Shown here piece by piece: positions 31,756 to 42,700 of a DNA stretch of 64,000 bases. Position 1 is the first letter of the stretch; the number at the start of each line of letters is the position of its first letter. The DNA comes from Boswellia sacra (lineage: Eukaryota; Streptophyta; Magnoliopsida; Sapindales; Burseraceae). The stretch lies in NCBI GenBank assembly GCA_013180625.2, contig SNVD02004792.1:124001-188000 (forward strand), written 5' to 3'. The notes below the pieces were generated by a model that made no database searches, was not told the origin of the DNA, and saw only the letters and a list, made by a program, of their open reading frames with translations. Position numbers and translations under genes: made by a program.

Positions 31756-34620
31756 ATTACGTATGTGCACAATGATGTCATACAAATTGCACAAAAGAGT
31801 CATGCAAAATTCTCGAACCTATGTCTTTTGCATAAACGGGTCATGGAGTTTGCACAACTAAGTCGTGAATGAGTATATGAGAAACTTTATTTGTCATTGT
31901 TGTTTATAGTTATTTCATGACAAGGTTGTGCAACTTGCACAACAAAGTTGTGCAAAATTCCAAAATTATTTTTTTGCACATCGTGTAAAATTCTAGAGAC
32001 TTTGTCCTTATGAAATTTTTCAACACGACATAGTCGTGCAAAATTCTACAAACCTTATTTTAGCATGACTTTGTTGTGCACTTGCACGAACAACTAAATT
32101 ATGTCAAACCCAAGTAATTTGTAGACTTTGTGTATGAAGAGTAAAATGGTCCATATGTTAATGGTTAACATAAAAGGATGACTGCATGTTAATGGTTCAT
32201 ATGTTAATTAATATAATGTAGAGTCTTATATGATAAGTTAATCATTACAAAAATGACAACGGATATAAGGAAATTGAATTGAACATACTTACATATGTTC
32301 ACAATGATGTCATGCAAATTGCACTATGGAGTCATGCAAAATTCTCGAACCTATGTCTTTTGGATGAACGGGTCATGAAGTTTGCACAACAAAGTCGTGA
32401 ATGAGTAGATGAGAAATTTTATTAGTCATTATTGTTTATAGTTATTTCATGATAAGGTCGTCCAACTTGCACAATTGAGTTGTGCAAAATTCCAGAATTA
32501 TTTTTGCACATCGTGCAAAATTCTAGAGACTTTATTCTAATGAAAATTTTCAACACGATATAGTTGTGCAACATTCCACAAACCTTATTTTAGCACGACT
32601 TTGCTGTGCACTTGCACGAACAACTAAATTATGTCAAACTCATGTAATTGTGGACTCTGTGTATGAAGAGTCAAATGGTCTATATGTTAATGGTTAACAG
32701 AAAAGGACGACTGTATGTTAATGGTTCATATGTTAATTAATATAAAGTAGTGTCTTACATGATAATTCAATCATTACAAAAAGACTATAGATATAAGGAA
32801 ATTGAAATGAACATACTTACGTATGTGCACAATGATGTCATGCAAATTGCACAATAGAGTCATGCAAAATTCTCGAACCTATGTCTTTTGAATGAACGGG
32901 TCATGGAGTTTGCACAACTAAGTCGTGAATGAGTATATGAGAAACTTTATTTGTCATTGTTGTTTATAGTTTTTTCATGACAGGGTTGTGCAACTTGCAC
33001 AACTAAGTTGTGCAAAATTCCAAAATTATTTTTTTGCACATCGTGTAAAATTCTAGAGACTTTGTCCTTATGAAATTTTTCAACACGACATAGTCATGCA
33101 AAAATTCTACAAACCTTATTTTAGCATGACTTTGTTGTGCAGTTGCACGAACAACTAAATCATGTAAAACTCAAGTAATTTGTGGACTTTGTGTATGAAG
33201 AGTAAAATGGTCCATATGTTAATGGTTAACATAAAAGGACGACTGCATGTTGGTGGTTCATATGTTAATTAAAATAAGGTAGAGTCTTACATGATGAGTC
33301 AATCATTACAAAAAAGACTATGGATATAAGGAAATTGAATTAAACATACTTACCTATGTGCACAATGATGTCATGCAAATTGCACAATAGAGTCATGCAA
33401 AATTCTTGAATCTATGTCTTTTGCATGAACGGGTCATGGAGTTTGCACAACTAAGTCGTGAATGAGTATATGAGAAACTTTATTTGTCATTGTTGTTTAT
33501 AGTTATTTCATGACAAGGTCGTGCAACTTGCACAACTAAGTTGTGCAAAATTCCAAAATTATTTTTTTTGCACATCGTGTAAAATTCTAGAGACTTTGTC
33601 CTTATGAAACTTTTCAACACGACATAGTCGTGCAAAATTCTACAAACCTTATTTGAGCATGACTTTGTTGTTCACTTCCGCGAACTAGTCCATATGTTAA
33701 TGGTTAAAATAAATGGACGACTGTATGTTAGTGGTTCATATGTTAATTAATATAAAGTAGATTCTTACATGATAAGTTAATCATTACAAAAATGACTACA
33801 GATATAAGGAAATTGAATTAAACATACTTACATATGTTCACAATGATGTCATGCAAATTGCACAATAGAGTCATGCAAAATTCTTTTTTCCAAAAAAAAA
33901 ATCATGCAAAATTCTCGAACCTATGTCTTTTGCATGAACGGGTCATGAAGTTTGCACAACTAAGTCGTGAATGAGTAGATGAGAAATTTTATTTGTCATT
34001 GTTGTTTATAGTTATTTCATGACAAGGTCGTGCAACTTGCACAATTGAGTTGTGCAAAATTCCAAAACTTTTTTTTTGCACATCGTGTAAAATTCTAGAG
34101 ACTTTATTCTTATGAAATTTTTCAACACCACATAGTTGTGCAACATTCCAGAAAACTTATTTTAGCGCGACTTTGTTGTGCACGCACAAACAACTAAATT
34201 ATGTCAAACTCAAGTAATTTGTGGGCTCTATGTATGAAAAATCAAATGGTCCATATGTTAATGGTTAACATAAAAGGACGACTGTATGTTAATGGTTCAT
34301 ATGTTAATTAATATAAAGTAGCGTCTTACATGATAAGTTAATCCTTACAAAATGACTATGGATATAAGGAAATTGAATTGAACATAGTCACATATGTGCA
34401 CAATGATGACATGCAAATTGCACGATAGAGTCATGGAAAATTCTCGAACCTATGTCTTTTGCATGAACGGGTCATGAATTTTGCACAGCTATGTCATGAA
34501 TGAGTAGATGAGAAACTTTATTTGTCATTGTTGTTTATAGTTATTTCATGACAGGGTTGTGCAACTTGCGCAACTTAGTTGTGCAAAATTCCAAAACTAT
34601 TTTTTTGCACAAAAGGGTTG

Positions 34621-36500
34621 TCAACAACATTTATATTGTCATGGAGCAAATGTATAGTGCTACACAGCATGGAAATGGTATTCCATGAAGTAATTAGTTA
34701 ACAACATGAGTTCATCCACTTCATTGTTCGATGCAATGATGCCAACCCATGCATTCCTTTGTTCAAGTAATGCTTCTAATAAATAGTAACAATACAATGT
34801 CACATATGTCAAAAATAGTTTTGGTAAAATTAACAATGCATTACAGTACGAAATGATAATATATACATGACATGATAACCCCAAGGACAAAGCATGCAAT
34901 CCCAACAACGACGATGAACAAAGAGCCAACAAATAGCATAAGTTTGATTGCTTCATTGCTCCCAACGTGGCTTGTATAAAGCTCAGGCTCTTCTACTTTC
35001 ATTTTCTAGAGGATAGGATTTCTGTAAACTGTTTGCCATCCCTTCTAATTGAAGTTGACATTCAGCCCATGATCTATATACTCCATTCTTGGTACCGTGA
35101 AACATGATGTACCAATTATCTTTTGTCATATGTTTTGACTTGAAATAAACAAAATAAACACTAATAGTGCATTACTTAATAACTTGGTTAATTAATATAA
35201 AGTGGAGTTTTACATGATAAGTTGTGCACGAATGGGTCATGCACTAACACGAAATAGTTGTGCAAAACAATAGTTAGAATTTCATGTTGTTGACAATAAT
35301 TGCACGACATGGTCGTGTGAAATTCCAGAAGTGATTTTTTTTGCAAGAATGGGTCGTGCACTAACATGCATAGTCGTGTAAAACAATAGTGAGAATTTCA
35401 TGTTGTTGACAACTACTGCACGATAAGGTCGTGCAAAATTCCAGCAGTGATTTTTCTGCACGAACGGGTCGTGCGAAAGAATAGTGAGAATTTCATGTTG
35501 TTGACAATTATTGTAGGACATGGTTGTGCAAGTTGCACGACTTACTTGTGCAAAATTCTAGAACTCATATTTTTGCATGATGGGCACTTGCACTAACCAA
35601 ATTTTTGCATGATGGGCACTTGCATGGTGGGCATGTGCAAAATTCCAAAACTCATATTTTTGCATGATGGTCAATGCAATAGTCCTTTTTTGGATATTAG
35701 TCTTGTTAATTTTTCTTGATATTATAGATAATTAACATGTAAAATTGCATTACATTGAAGTGAGTTACCGTTATACACGAACGACTTCTGAATAACTTTT
35801 ATCATTTCGTAATTAATCTTGCAGGCAAATTGCATTTACTCAAGTCATTTGTCAATAAAATCAACCACTTAATTGTCCAACTTAATGAGAACAACCCATA
35901 GATGCATTCCTCCAAATAATTCTTTTAATAAGCAGTAAAGACATATTGTCACATATGTCAAATGTATTTCTGAACATAAACAATTGAATATAGTTGACAA
36001 AGGGAAAATAACTACATGACAGAATAATTCGAAGGACAAAGCATGCAACCGCAACAACAATGATGAAGAAAGGGCCCGCAGAGGGCATACGTTCTTGCAT
36101 CAATATGGTTTTTATCATATGCATGTTTTTGTCACTCCTAACGTGGCATGTACAAAGCTCAAGCTGTTCTACCTTCATTTAGGAGATCACATATTTTGAC
36201 TTGAAATAACCAAAATAAATGAGCAATTGTTAGTTACAAGAATGGTGAGTATGTTAACTCATTATAAGGACAACATTTGGACAATAAATGTAACCACCAG
36301 TATCATTTGATGAGCCGATTGATTTATTTGGGTTGATAATGGATTCGTTGAACAGCATGTCTTGCGATATGACTTGTGCCACCACACCTCCCACATTTAT
36401 GTAATGCCTTTTCTTCACCCCACCTCCCACAAAATTCAAATTCTAAATGTATAACAATATTTGTATTTTTGAAAATTGTAACAATGGTCTCATAAGAGAA
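34621..36500 (-). other. Degenerate repeat region with two related membrane-segment micro-ORFs and a zinc-knuckle remnant
   Basis: The GTCGTGCAA words thin out to about 35650. On the minus strand two related pieces start MKVEEPELYTSHVGS (from about 35000) and MKVEQLELCTCHVRS (from 36178). Each is followed by a hydrophobic segment (LFVGSLFIVVVGIACFVLGV; FFIIVVAVACFVLRIIL), about 50-70 codons in total. Near 36420-36360 the minus strand reads KCGRCGGTSHIARHAV, a C-x2-C-x4-H-x4-H knuckle like those ending Mutator-type transposases. No complete gene can be assigned. Confidence 0.4.
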
Positions 36501-36651
36501 TTAAACATGTTATAACATAAGAAAATTTATGTAAAAATGCATGATATCATGAATTAGCCAATTTTTTTTTAACTTAAAAATTTGCACAACTACTTTATGA
36601 AAACTGTTGTGCAGAATGACAGTTAGGCAACAACCATCGTGTAACACGATC

Positions 36652-36741
36652 GATTGGAGAAAACAGTCGTGCCACATGATAGATTGGAGAAAACTATCAT
36701 GCAACATGACAGATTAGAGAAAATTGTAATGTAGCACGATA
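36652..36741. repeat. Three 30-bp tandem repeats
   Basis: GATTGGAGAAAACAGTCGTG-type units at about 36652, 36682 and 36712, each ending in a (C/A)ACATGA or GCACGATA word. They share the GTCGTG/CACGA theme of the large array to the left. Confidence 0.6.
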
Positions 36742-36947
36742 GCAACACCCAACAATTTTAAACGAAAAATTCACAATTTCAGTAGTTTTTTTCTGAAACT
36801 TGATCTGCATTGATAGATATCAATCCTAAACAACGGGCAAAAAACAACTTAAAGTATAAATCTAAACTATAGCCCAAACCTAAGTTTAAAGAACAATATT
36901 TATCAAAACCATGAAGAAGGGTTTAAATATTACTTTGACTTTTTCAA

Positions 36948-37573
36948 TGTTAACATAACAATCAACTTGTTTGCTTTGAACCTTCACAAATTGACTTCAT
37001 GTTCGGTTTATGTAAACAAGAGTGAGTTTGGAGTGTAGGTTTTGCATGTATGATTACTTGTGTAGGGAACCATTTTTACAACACCTCCTCTTATTAATAT
37101 TAGTAAGGGTATTCTGGTCTTTTTGCTTGCAAAAGGGGTCAAAAATAATAAAATCTAGGAAAGGGGTTACATTTAATTATATGACCCCAAAAGGGGTCAA
37201 ATAAAAAAATAACTCGGATAAAGGATAGTCAAACTTTAATTACGCCTTGATTTTAACTTTTGTTAACATAACAATCAACTTGTTTGCTTTGAACCTTCAC
37301 AAATTGACTTCATGTTCGGTTTATGTAAACAAGAGTGAGTTTGGAGTGTAGGTTTTGCATGTATGATTACTTGTGTAGGGAACCATTTTTACAACAACTC
37401 CTCTTATTAATATTAGTAAGGGTATTCTGGTCTTTTCGCTTGCAAAAGGGGTCAAAAATAATAAAATCTAGGAAAGGGGTTACATTTAATTATATGACCC
37501 CAAAAGGGGTCAAATAAAAAAATAACTCGGATAAAGGATAGTAAAACTTTAATTACGCCTTGATTTTAACTTT
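36948..37573. repeat. Recent 313-bp tandem duplication
   Basis: Copies 36948-37260 and 37261-37573 differ at only three positions that I could see (A/C near 37086 vs 37399, T/C near 37124 vs 37437, C/A near 37231 vs 37544). Each contains the perfect inverted repeat GACCCCAAAAGGGGTC. No gene is evident. Confidence 0.92.
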
Positions 37574-39634
37574 TGTTTGATTTAATATATGATAATTTGG
37601 GTATATAATTAAAAAAGACACAAATCCCTTTTGAGATTTCTTGAAATCTTGCATAATCACCTTACGTTTCTAAAAGTTTCTCATATTTCCCTTTGTCATT
37701 AGTTTCTATCAATTTTTTTTTGTTAAATATAAGAATAAATTAATAAATTTATAAAATTAACATAAACTTTAATATTAAAAACTTATTATTAATTCAAGAA
37801 TTAATAGAGTAGATTTAAATAAATATAATAAAAATATTTATACCAAAAAAAGGTAGAAGTCCACCAACAAACGCTTAAGAAAATTTATGACAAATTCTTT
37901 TAATTAATTGTTGTGGTAAATAATTGAACGAAAAATCGATAAAGGTAATAATTCATTTTCCTACATGGGAAATTGTATTAATAGTAACTTTATTTTATTT
38001 TATATTTTGTGCTTTCTCTTGATAATTATGGGAAATGATTTTTTATTGCAATTTAGGGGAAACAGTTGCCAATGGAGTTTTTCTATAATTATATCTAATA
38101 TAATATTAGACTATTATATTTTGAATTGATATACCCTTTTTAATATTAAAGTTAGATGACTTTTCATCAAAATATTAATTTTATTTATAGAATAATATAA
38201 AATTTAATGTAGATTGATGGCAAGAGAAGTGTGTGATATTTAAGAAACCTAAGATAGCTATGTGAGATTTCAAGAAATCTCATAACTCTTTCTATCAAAT
38301 ACCAAAATGTATTCCACCAATTTAAAATCATGGACTAATTTATCATTTTAAAATTGACCGTCTTTGATTGACAATTAAGCCAAATCTCATAGGTATTTTT
38401 GGACTTCTCCCGATTTTATTGCATTTGGATTGTCCGATCATTGTTGATATAATGGTAAATGCCCGAGACCAAGATACTATTATTTTTTTTTCCATTTTTT
38501 ATATTAAACTTATCAATTTTTCTTAATAAATGATTTGCTACAAAAGATTTGTTTTAGTGAATCAGTCATAGTTAATTAACTCCTAGAATTGGTTTATGAA
38601 TTAGATTTCTTGTTAATCTGCGAATTAGGGTTAAGAAGATTTGGGTTTATTTCAATGTAGAACTAGGATTTTGTTTCATATTTTAATATTGACGATTAAT
38701 AACAGAAATTAAGGAACCCCGCGGCTTAATAAAAAATCGAGACTCGCCGTAAAATTGAGACTCAGGCGAGCTTCAAAAATCAACATTTACCTGCGGCCGT
38801 TGAATTTGTGGCTGATTTGACTGTTACTAGAAAATTCTAAACCCCAAAATATAATTTGTGTAGGGGTAAAAATATCTTTCCATATCTCTAATTGGGTTGA
38901 AATAACCGATGATAAACTTTGGAGAAAACTCAGGTTTTTATTTTTTATTTAATTTTAAGCAGAAAGGATGCGTCCACCTGACAATATGCTAAACTTCAGG
39001 GCGCTTAAGAACATTAACCGCATTCTAATTCTTGTCCTTGTTCACGAACGAAATTGTTAGATATCAATGCTGCGCTTGAGTCATAATTATTGCTCTAATT
39101 TTTTCCCCCGGCATCAATTTGCATTCATTAACCTTGCAATAACATAACGTAAAACAAAATTAGAATTTGAACACAGAGAGAGAAAGAAAGTTCAAACTTA
39201 AAGAACAGTCGTCAACTTCTTTCACATATATCACATGGACGTATCAATACCATATTATATATCGTATTTATGTCTACAAAGTATACACACAATTAAAGTC
39301 ACTCTTACTTTCTACTCTATCAGACCAAATGAACAATTACATCCTCATTAATTGCACTCGGCTCCCTAAACTATCAGATTCTGCGCACCTGAGAAAGGAA
39401 GTGGCTGATGAATTAATGAGGATATCTCTTCCATTAGTGGCCCAAAAAAAAAAAGAAAAAAGAATGCATCACAAAGCCATATCAACTTGCTCTAACATGA
39501 CTCTCTCAACAAAGAACGCTACTAGATACATGATACCTCTTCACCAATGAGTGCCCCTATTTCCATTTTCCAATCAAACCTGTCAGCCAGCTGCAAGTTT
39601 AGGAGGTGGAAATTTAGCTACTAATCTTGAAACA
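37574..39634. other. Intergenic DNA including the probable 3' UTR of the PP2C gene
   Basis: AT-rich, without a convincing frame. The part next to 39635 should contain the PP2C 3' UTR (minus strand). I cannot place the poly(A) site. Confidence 0.5.
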
Positions 39635-39772
39635 TTATCCAAATCGGATCACGATGCATGATATATCATCTTTACTCTTTCTTGCCAATGCTTCAGTTGT
39701 TAGACGTTTAGCCGCTGCTTGAGGATCTTTTATGGGTTTCACAAGATCAACTGCCTCTTGATTCTTCATGAC
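39635..39772 (-). CDS. PP2C exon 5 (C-terminus)
   Basis: 138 nt after [19 protein letters not shown]...[14 protein letters not shown] and TAA at 39637-39635. The DDIS metal-binding motif closes the catalytic domain. It lies 9.2 kb from exon 4 and is easily missed by gene finders. Confidence 0.9.
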   Translation of the reverse strand, partial: VMKNQEAVDLVKPIKDPQAAAKRLTTEALARKSKDDISCIVIRFG

Positions 39773-42700
39773 CTGTGAATAAGATTAAGAAAACCAGCTA
39801 TTACCCTGTTGAAGCTTGCTTACTATTGTTAGATGAATACCTAGTAGTTTAAGGTTTTGATTTTAATGGTTCAACTAACTATGCACAAATGCCTTGTAAT
39901 CTTACCATATACCCCAGAAAAAATAAAAAAAAGTTGCAATACTCAGAAAGGCCAACATCACCTACCAAGGTGGAAGTTCTACAATTCCTTCACAGTGGGA
40001 ATCTTCTGGCAATTTAATCCAGCCTAAGTTATGGGGTCTTCATCAGATCTTGTCAATAGGTTCCAGATTCTTGTTGATTTGAGGACTTCTAGTCATATTA
40101 GATACAGAAAGTCAAGTCCATGTAGACGTGTGTGCACATGCTATAGTAGAAGAAGACAATACAAAAACATTTAATACACCCAAAAGCGGGGATTCCTACT
40201 GTTTTCCCTCATTGCCCATCTTCTTCTAATTGCTCATATGTTTGCACTATTAAGATTGAAACCAGGTCAGCAACATTTAGACTCAAATAGCTACCCAGGA
40301 CCATTTTCCATAGACTCAGAAGACTCTATTTATCCATGGTCTATCCTGCATGAATGACTCACTAAGATTGAAAGAATCACACTGTACTTTGAAAGCATCA
40401 TTCATTGAAAGAATAAAGTATGTCACTGCATTAGGTATGACACTCATACAATCTTCTTCGAAGTTCATTTCAAAATGAAATAGTATGGCAATATTAATTT
40501 CCTCTCAAAGATAGTTATCCCGTACTGAAGCATTTTAAGAAATATAAGACGTGCCATTAAACGTGGAGAGGATAGCTGAGGGTTGGATATCCTTAGGGAT
40601 TAAGCCTCTTAGTACATTCTATTTCCATACGCCTCGTTTCGAGTACTTCAGGACTGCAAGTGCCACACGTTGGAAACAAACAATATTTGAGAATGGCCTT
40701 CTCTTCTGGTTTAGAGAACTACATAGACACCCTTTAAGTCTATGACTGCGGCCACCCTATACATGTAGTACATGGACTCTAGTGCCATTTTGGTATGACT
40801 GTATTTAAGTAGAAACTCCTACAAAGAGAGCAGATTTCTAATGGAAAAGCATGCTATCAAATTACCCTGTAAATCATGTGGTGTTATCTAATATGGGTAC
40901 AAAAAGCTGAAACAGGGAGCAAGCACAATAAAGACATGTTTCTTCAGTTTATCTAATTATGTTTTTACAATCAATACCAAGTAGCCCTACGGAATTAAAC
41001 CCAAGAGTTTGTGGTAGCGAATCACAGCTGCACTAATAGAATAATGATAGACCTCCAATCAAATTTACTTATACTAGGTGACACCAAAAGTGATAACAAA
41101 GGAAGGGCAGAAATGTGAATTGTTATTTTCTGTTTTGTTCTTCTGTTTTGCCGAGTGATGGATGAGCTGTGAGGGAGTTAGTTATCCTAGCCTAGGGGAG
41201 TGTGCAGAGTTAGTTAGGAAATATAAGAGGCAGATAGAGAGCAGAGGGAGGGAATTCTTAACAAACATTTGAAAAGGAGAGGAATTCTCTTGAAGAGAGG
41301 CAGGGCTCTCGAAACTCCTGCCAAACAGCTAAATAAAACAAACCTGATTTCTCTTCAATCTATCTAAAATCAACTCTAATTTCCATTTCTAATTTCTAGA
41401 TTCTGTCAAAGTTACAGTGTGTGTGTGTGAGTAATTCAGAGTTCTATCAAATTGGTATCAGAGCCGAGATCCTAAAATGGCTAAGGAAGATGTTATGTTC
41501 CTCCTCACACACACAGAGACTAAGATCACTAGAATCGGAATTTAGAATAAAAATGAGAATGACAGCACCTTAAGCTAGAATTTACTGGAATTCTTCTTCT
41601 ATATTTCTGGAAAATCAGAATTACTATAGTGTGAACAGAAGACTTTCGAGAGGTCTGCTAGCCCTCCCTTTGAGCCAAGCTCTACAAAACTTTCATAACT
41701 GACTCCCCTTCTCTCATCCCTCTTTCCTAAATATTCTCTAACTAACTCTCCCCTTTTTCCAGCTCAGCATATCCAAAACTAATTCCAAATTATTAAAAAC
41801 AGAAAACAGATAACAGAAAGAAAACGGAAAAGGAATAACAACTTCTGCCACCTCAGCTCCCCCCTACTTCCTATTTTAGGTGCCTAGAGTAAGTGAACCT
41901 GACTGGGGGTTTAGGCTGCTGTAAATTCCTATCATTACCCCCCGCCCAAACAGCCACCGTGTCCTCAAGGTGGAAGTCAGGAAACTGAAGCTGCAGCAAG
42001 TCAGCATCTTCCCAAGTAGATTCGAAGTCTGGTAACCCCTTCCATTTGATGAGCACTTCTGTTTTGGCATTAGAGTCATCCTTTTTCTATCTAATCCCTT
42101 GCATTCCTTCTGGTTCATCCTTAAGCTCCATATTCTCATCCAGTTGCGGGGGAATATTGGCAGAAACCGGAGTTGATCCTACAGCTTTTCTGGGTTGGGA
42201 GACATGGAAGACAGGATGTATCATAGAATTGGCAGGTAACTTCAGTTTATAAGCTACCTGCCCAACCTTAGCCTCCAGCAAATAAGGTCCATAGAACCTA
42301 GGACTAAGCTTCTCATTCTTGCGACCAGCTAGGGATTTTTGACGATAAGGCTGTAGTTTCAAGTAAACCATATCTCCAACTTGAAACTGAACCTCTCTCC
42401 TTTTGCTGTCAGCCCTTGACTTCATGTTGTGCTGAGCCACCTGTAAATGTTGCTTTAACTCATCCAACATTGCATCCCTCTCCTCTAGTAGTTGTTCCAC
42501 CGAAGATACGGTAGTAGAGCCTTGATTAAATCTAACTAGTGGGGGAGGATCTCGACCATACAGGAGCTTGAAAGGAGTCGTTTGAGCTGCTGAATGGTAG
42601 GTAGTGTTGTACCAATACTCAGCCCAAGAAAGCCACCTTGCCCACTGTTTTGGTTTGTCAGCCACAAAACATCTCAAATAGGTTTCTAAACACCGATTGA

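Larger units (their letters stand above)
28510..34620. repeat. Tandem array of ~530-bp units rich in CACGAC/GTCGTG dyads
   Basis: Using TACGTATGTGCACAATGATG as anchor, units start at 28851, 29383, 29912, (LTR copy), 31758, 32290, 32818, 33351, 33829 and 34388, giving spacings of 532, 529, 532, 528, 533, 478 and 559. Each unit has repeated words GTCGTGCAAAATTC, TTGCACAACTAAGTTGTGCA and the dyad CACGACATAGTCGTG (for example near 29117). Adjacent units differ by many substitutions. No protein is encoded. The motif density resembles subterminal regions of DNA transposons, but no terminal repeats were found. Confidence 0.85.

Noticed and set aside
28851..34388. CRISPR-like array
   Set aside because: Units are ~530 bp tandem repeats without spacers, in a plant genome.
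28500..36760. A CACTA (En/Spm) transposon bounded by CACTACAAGAA-type ends
   Set aside because: I looked for CACTAC/GTAGTG termini at both edges of the repeat region and found none; the idea is kept only as an inference from motif density.
39167..39550. 127-codon plus-strand frame near the PP2C 3' end
   Set aside because: No domain, and it overlaps the expected 3' UTR of PP2C on the other strand.
40551..40745. 64-codon plus-strand frame in PP2C intron 4
   Set aside because: No motif, no start context, no homologous neighbour; likely chance.
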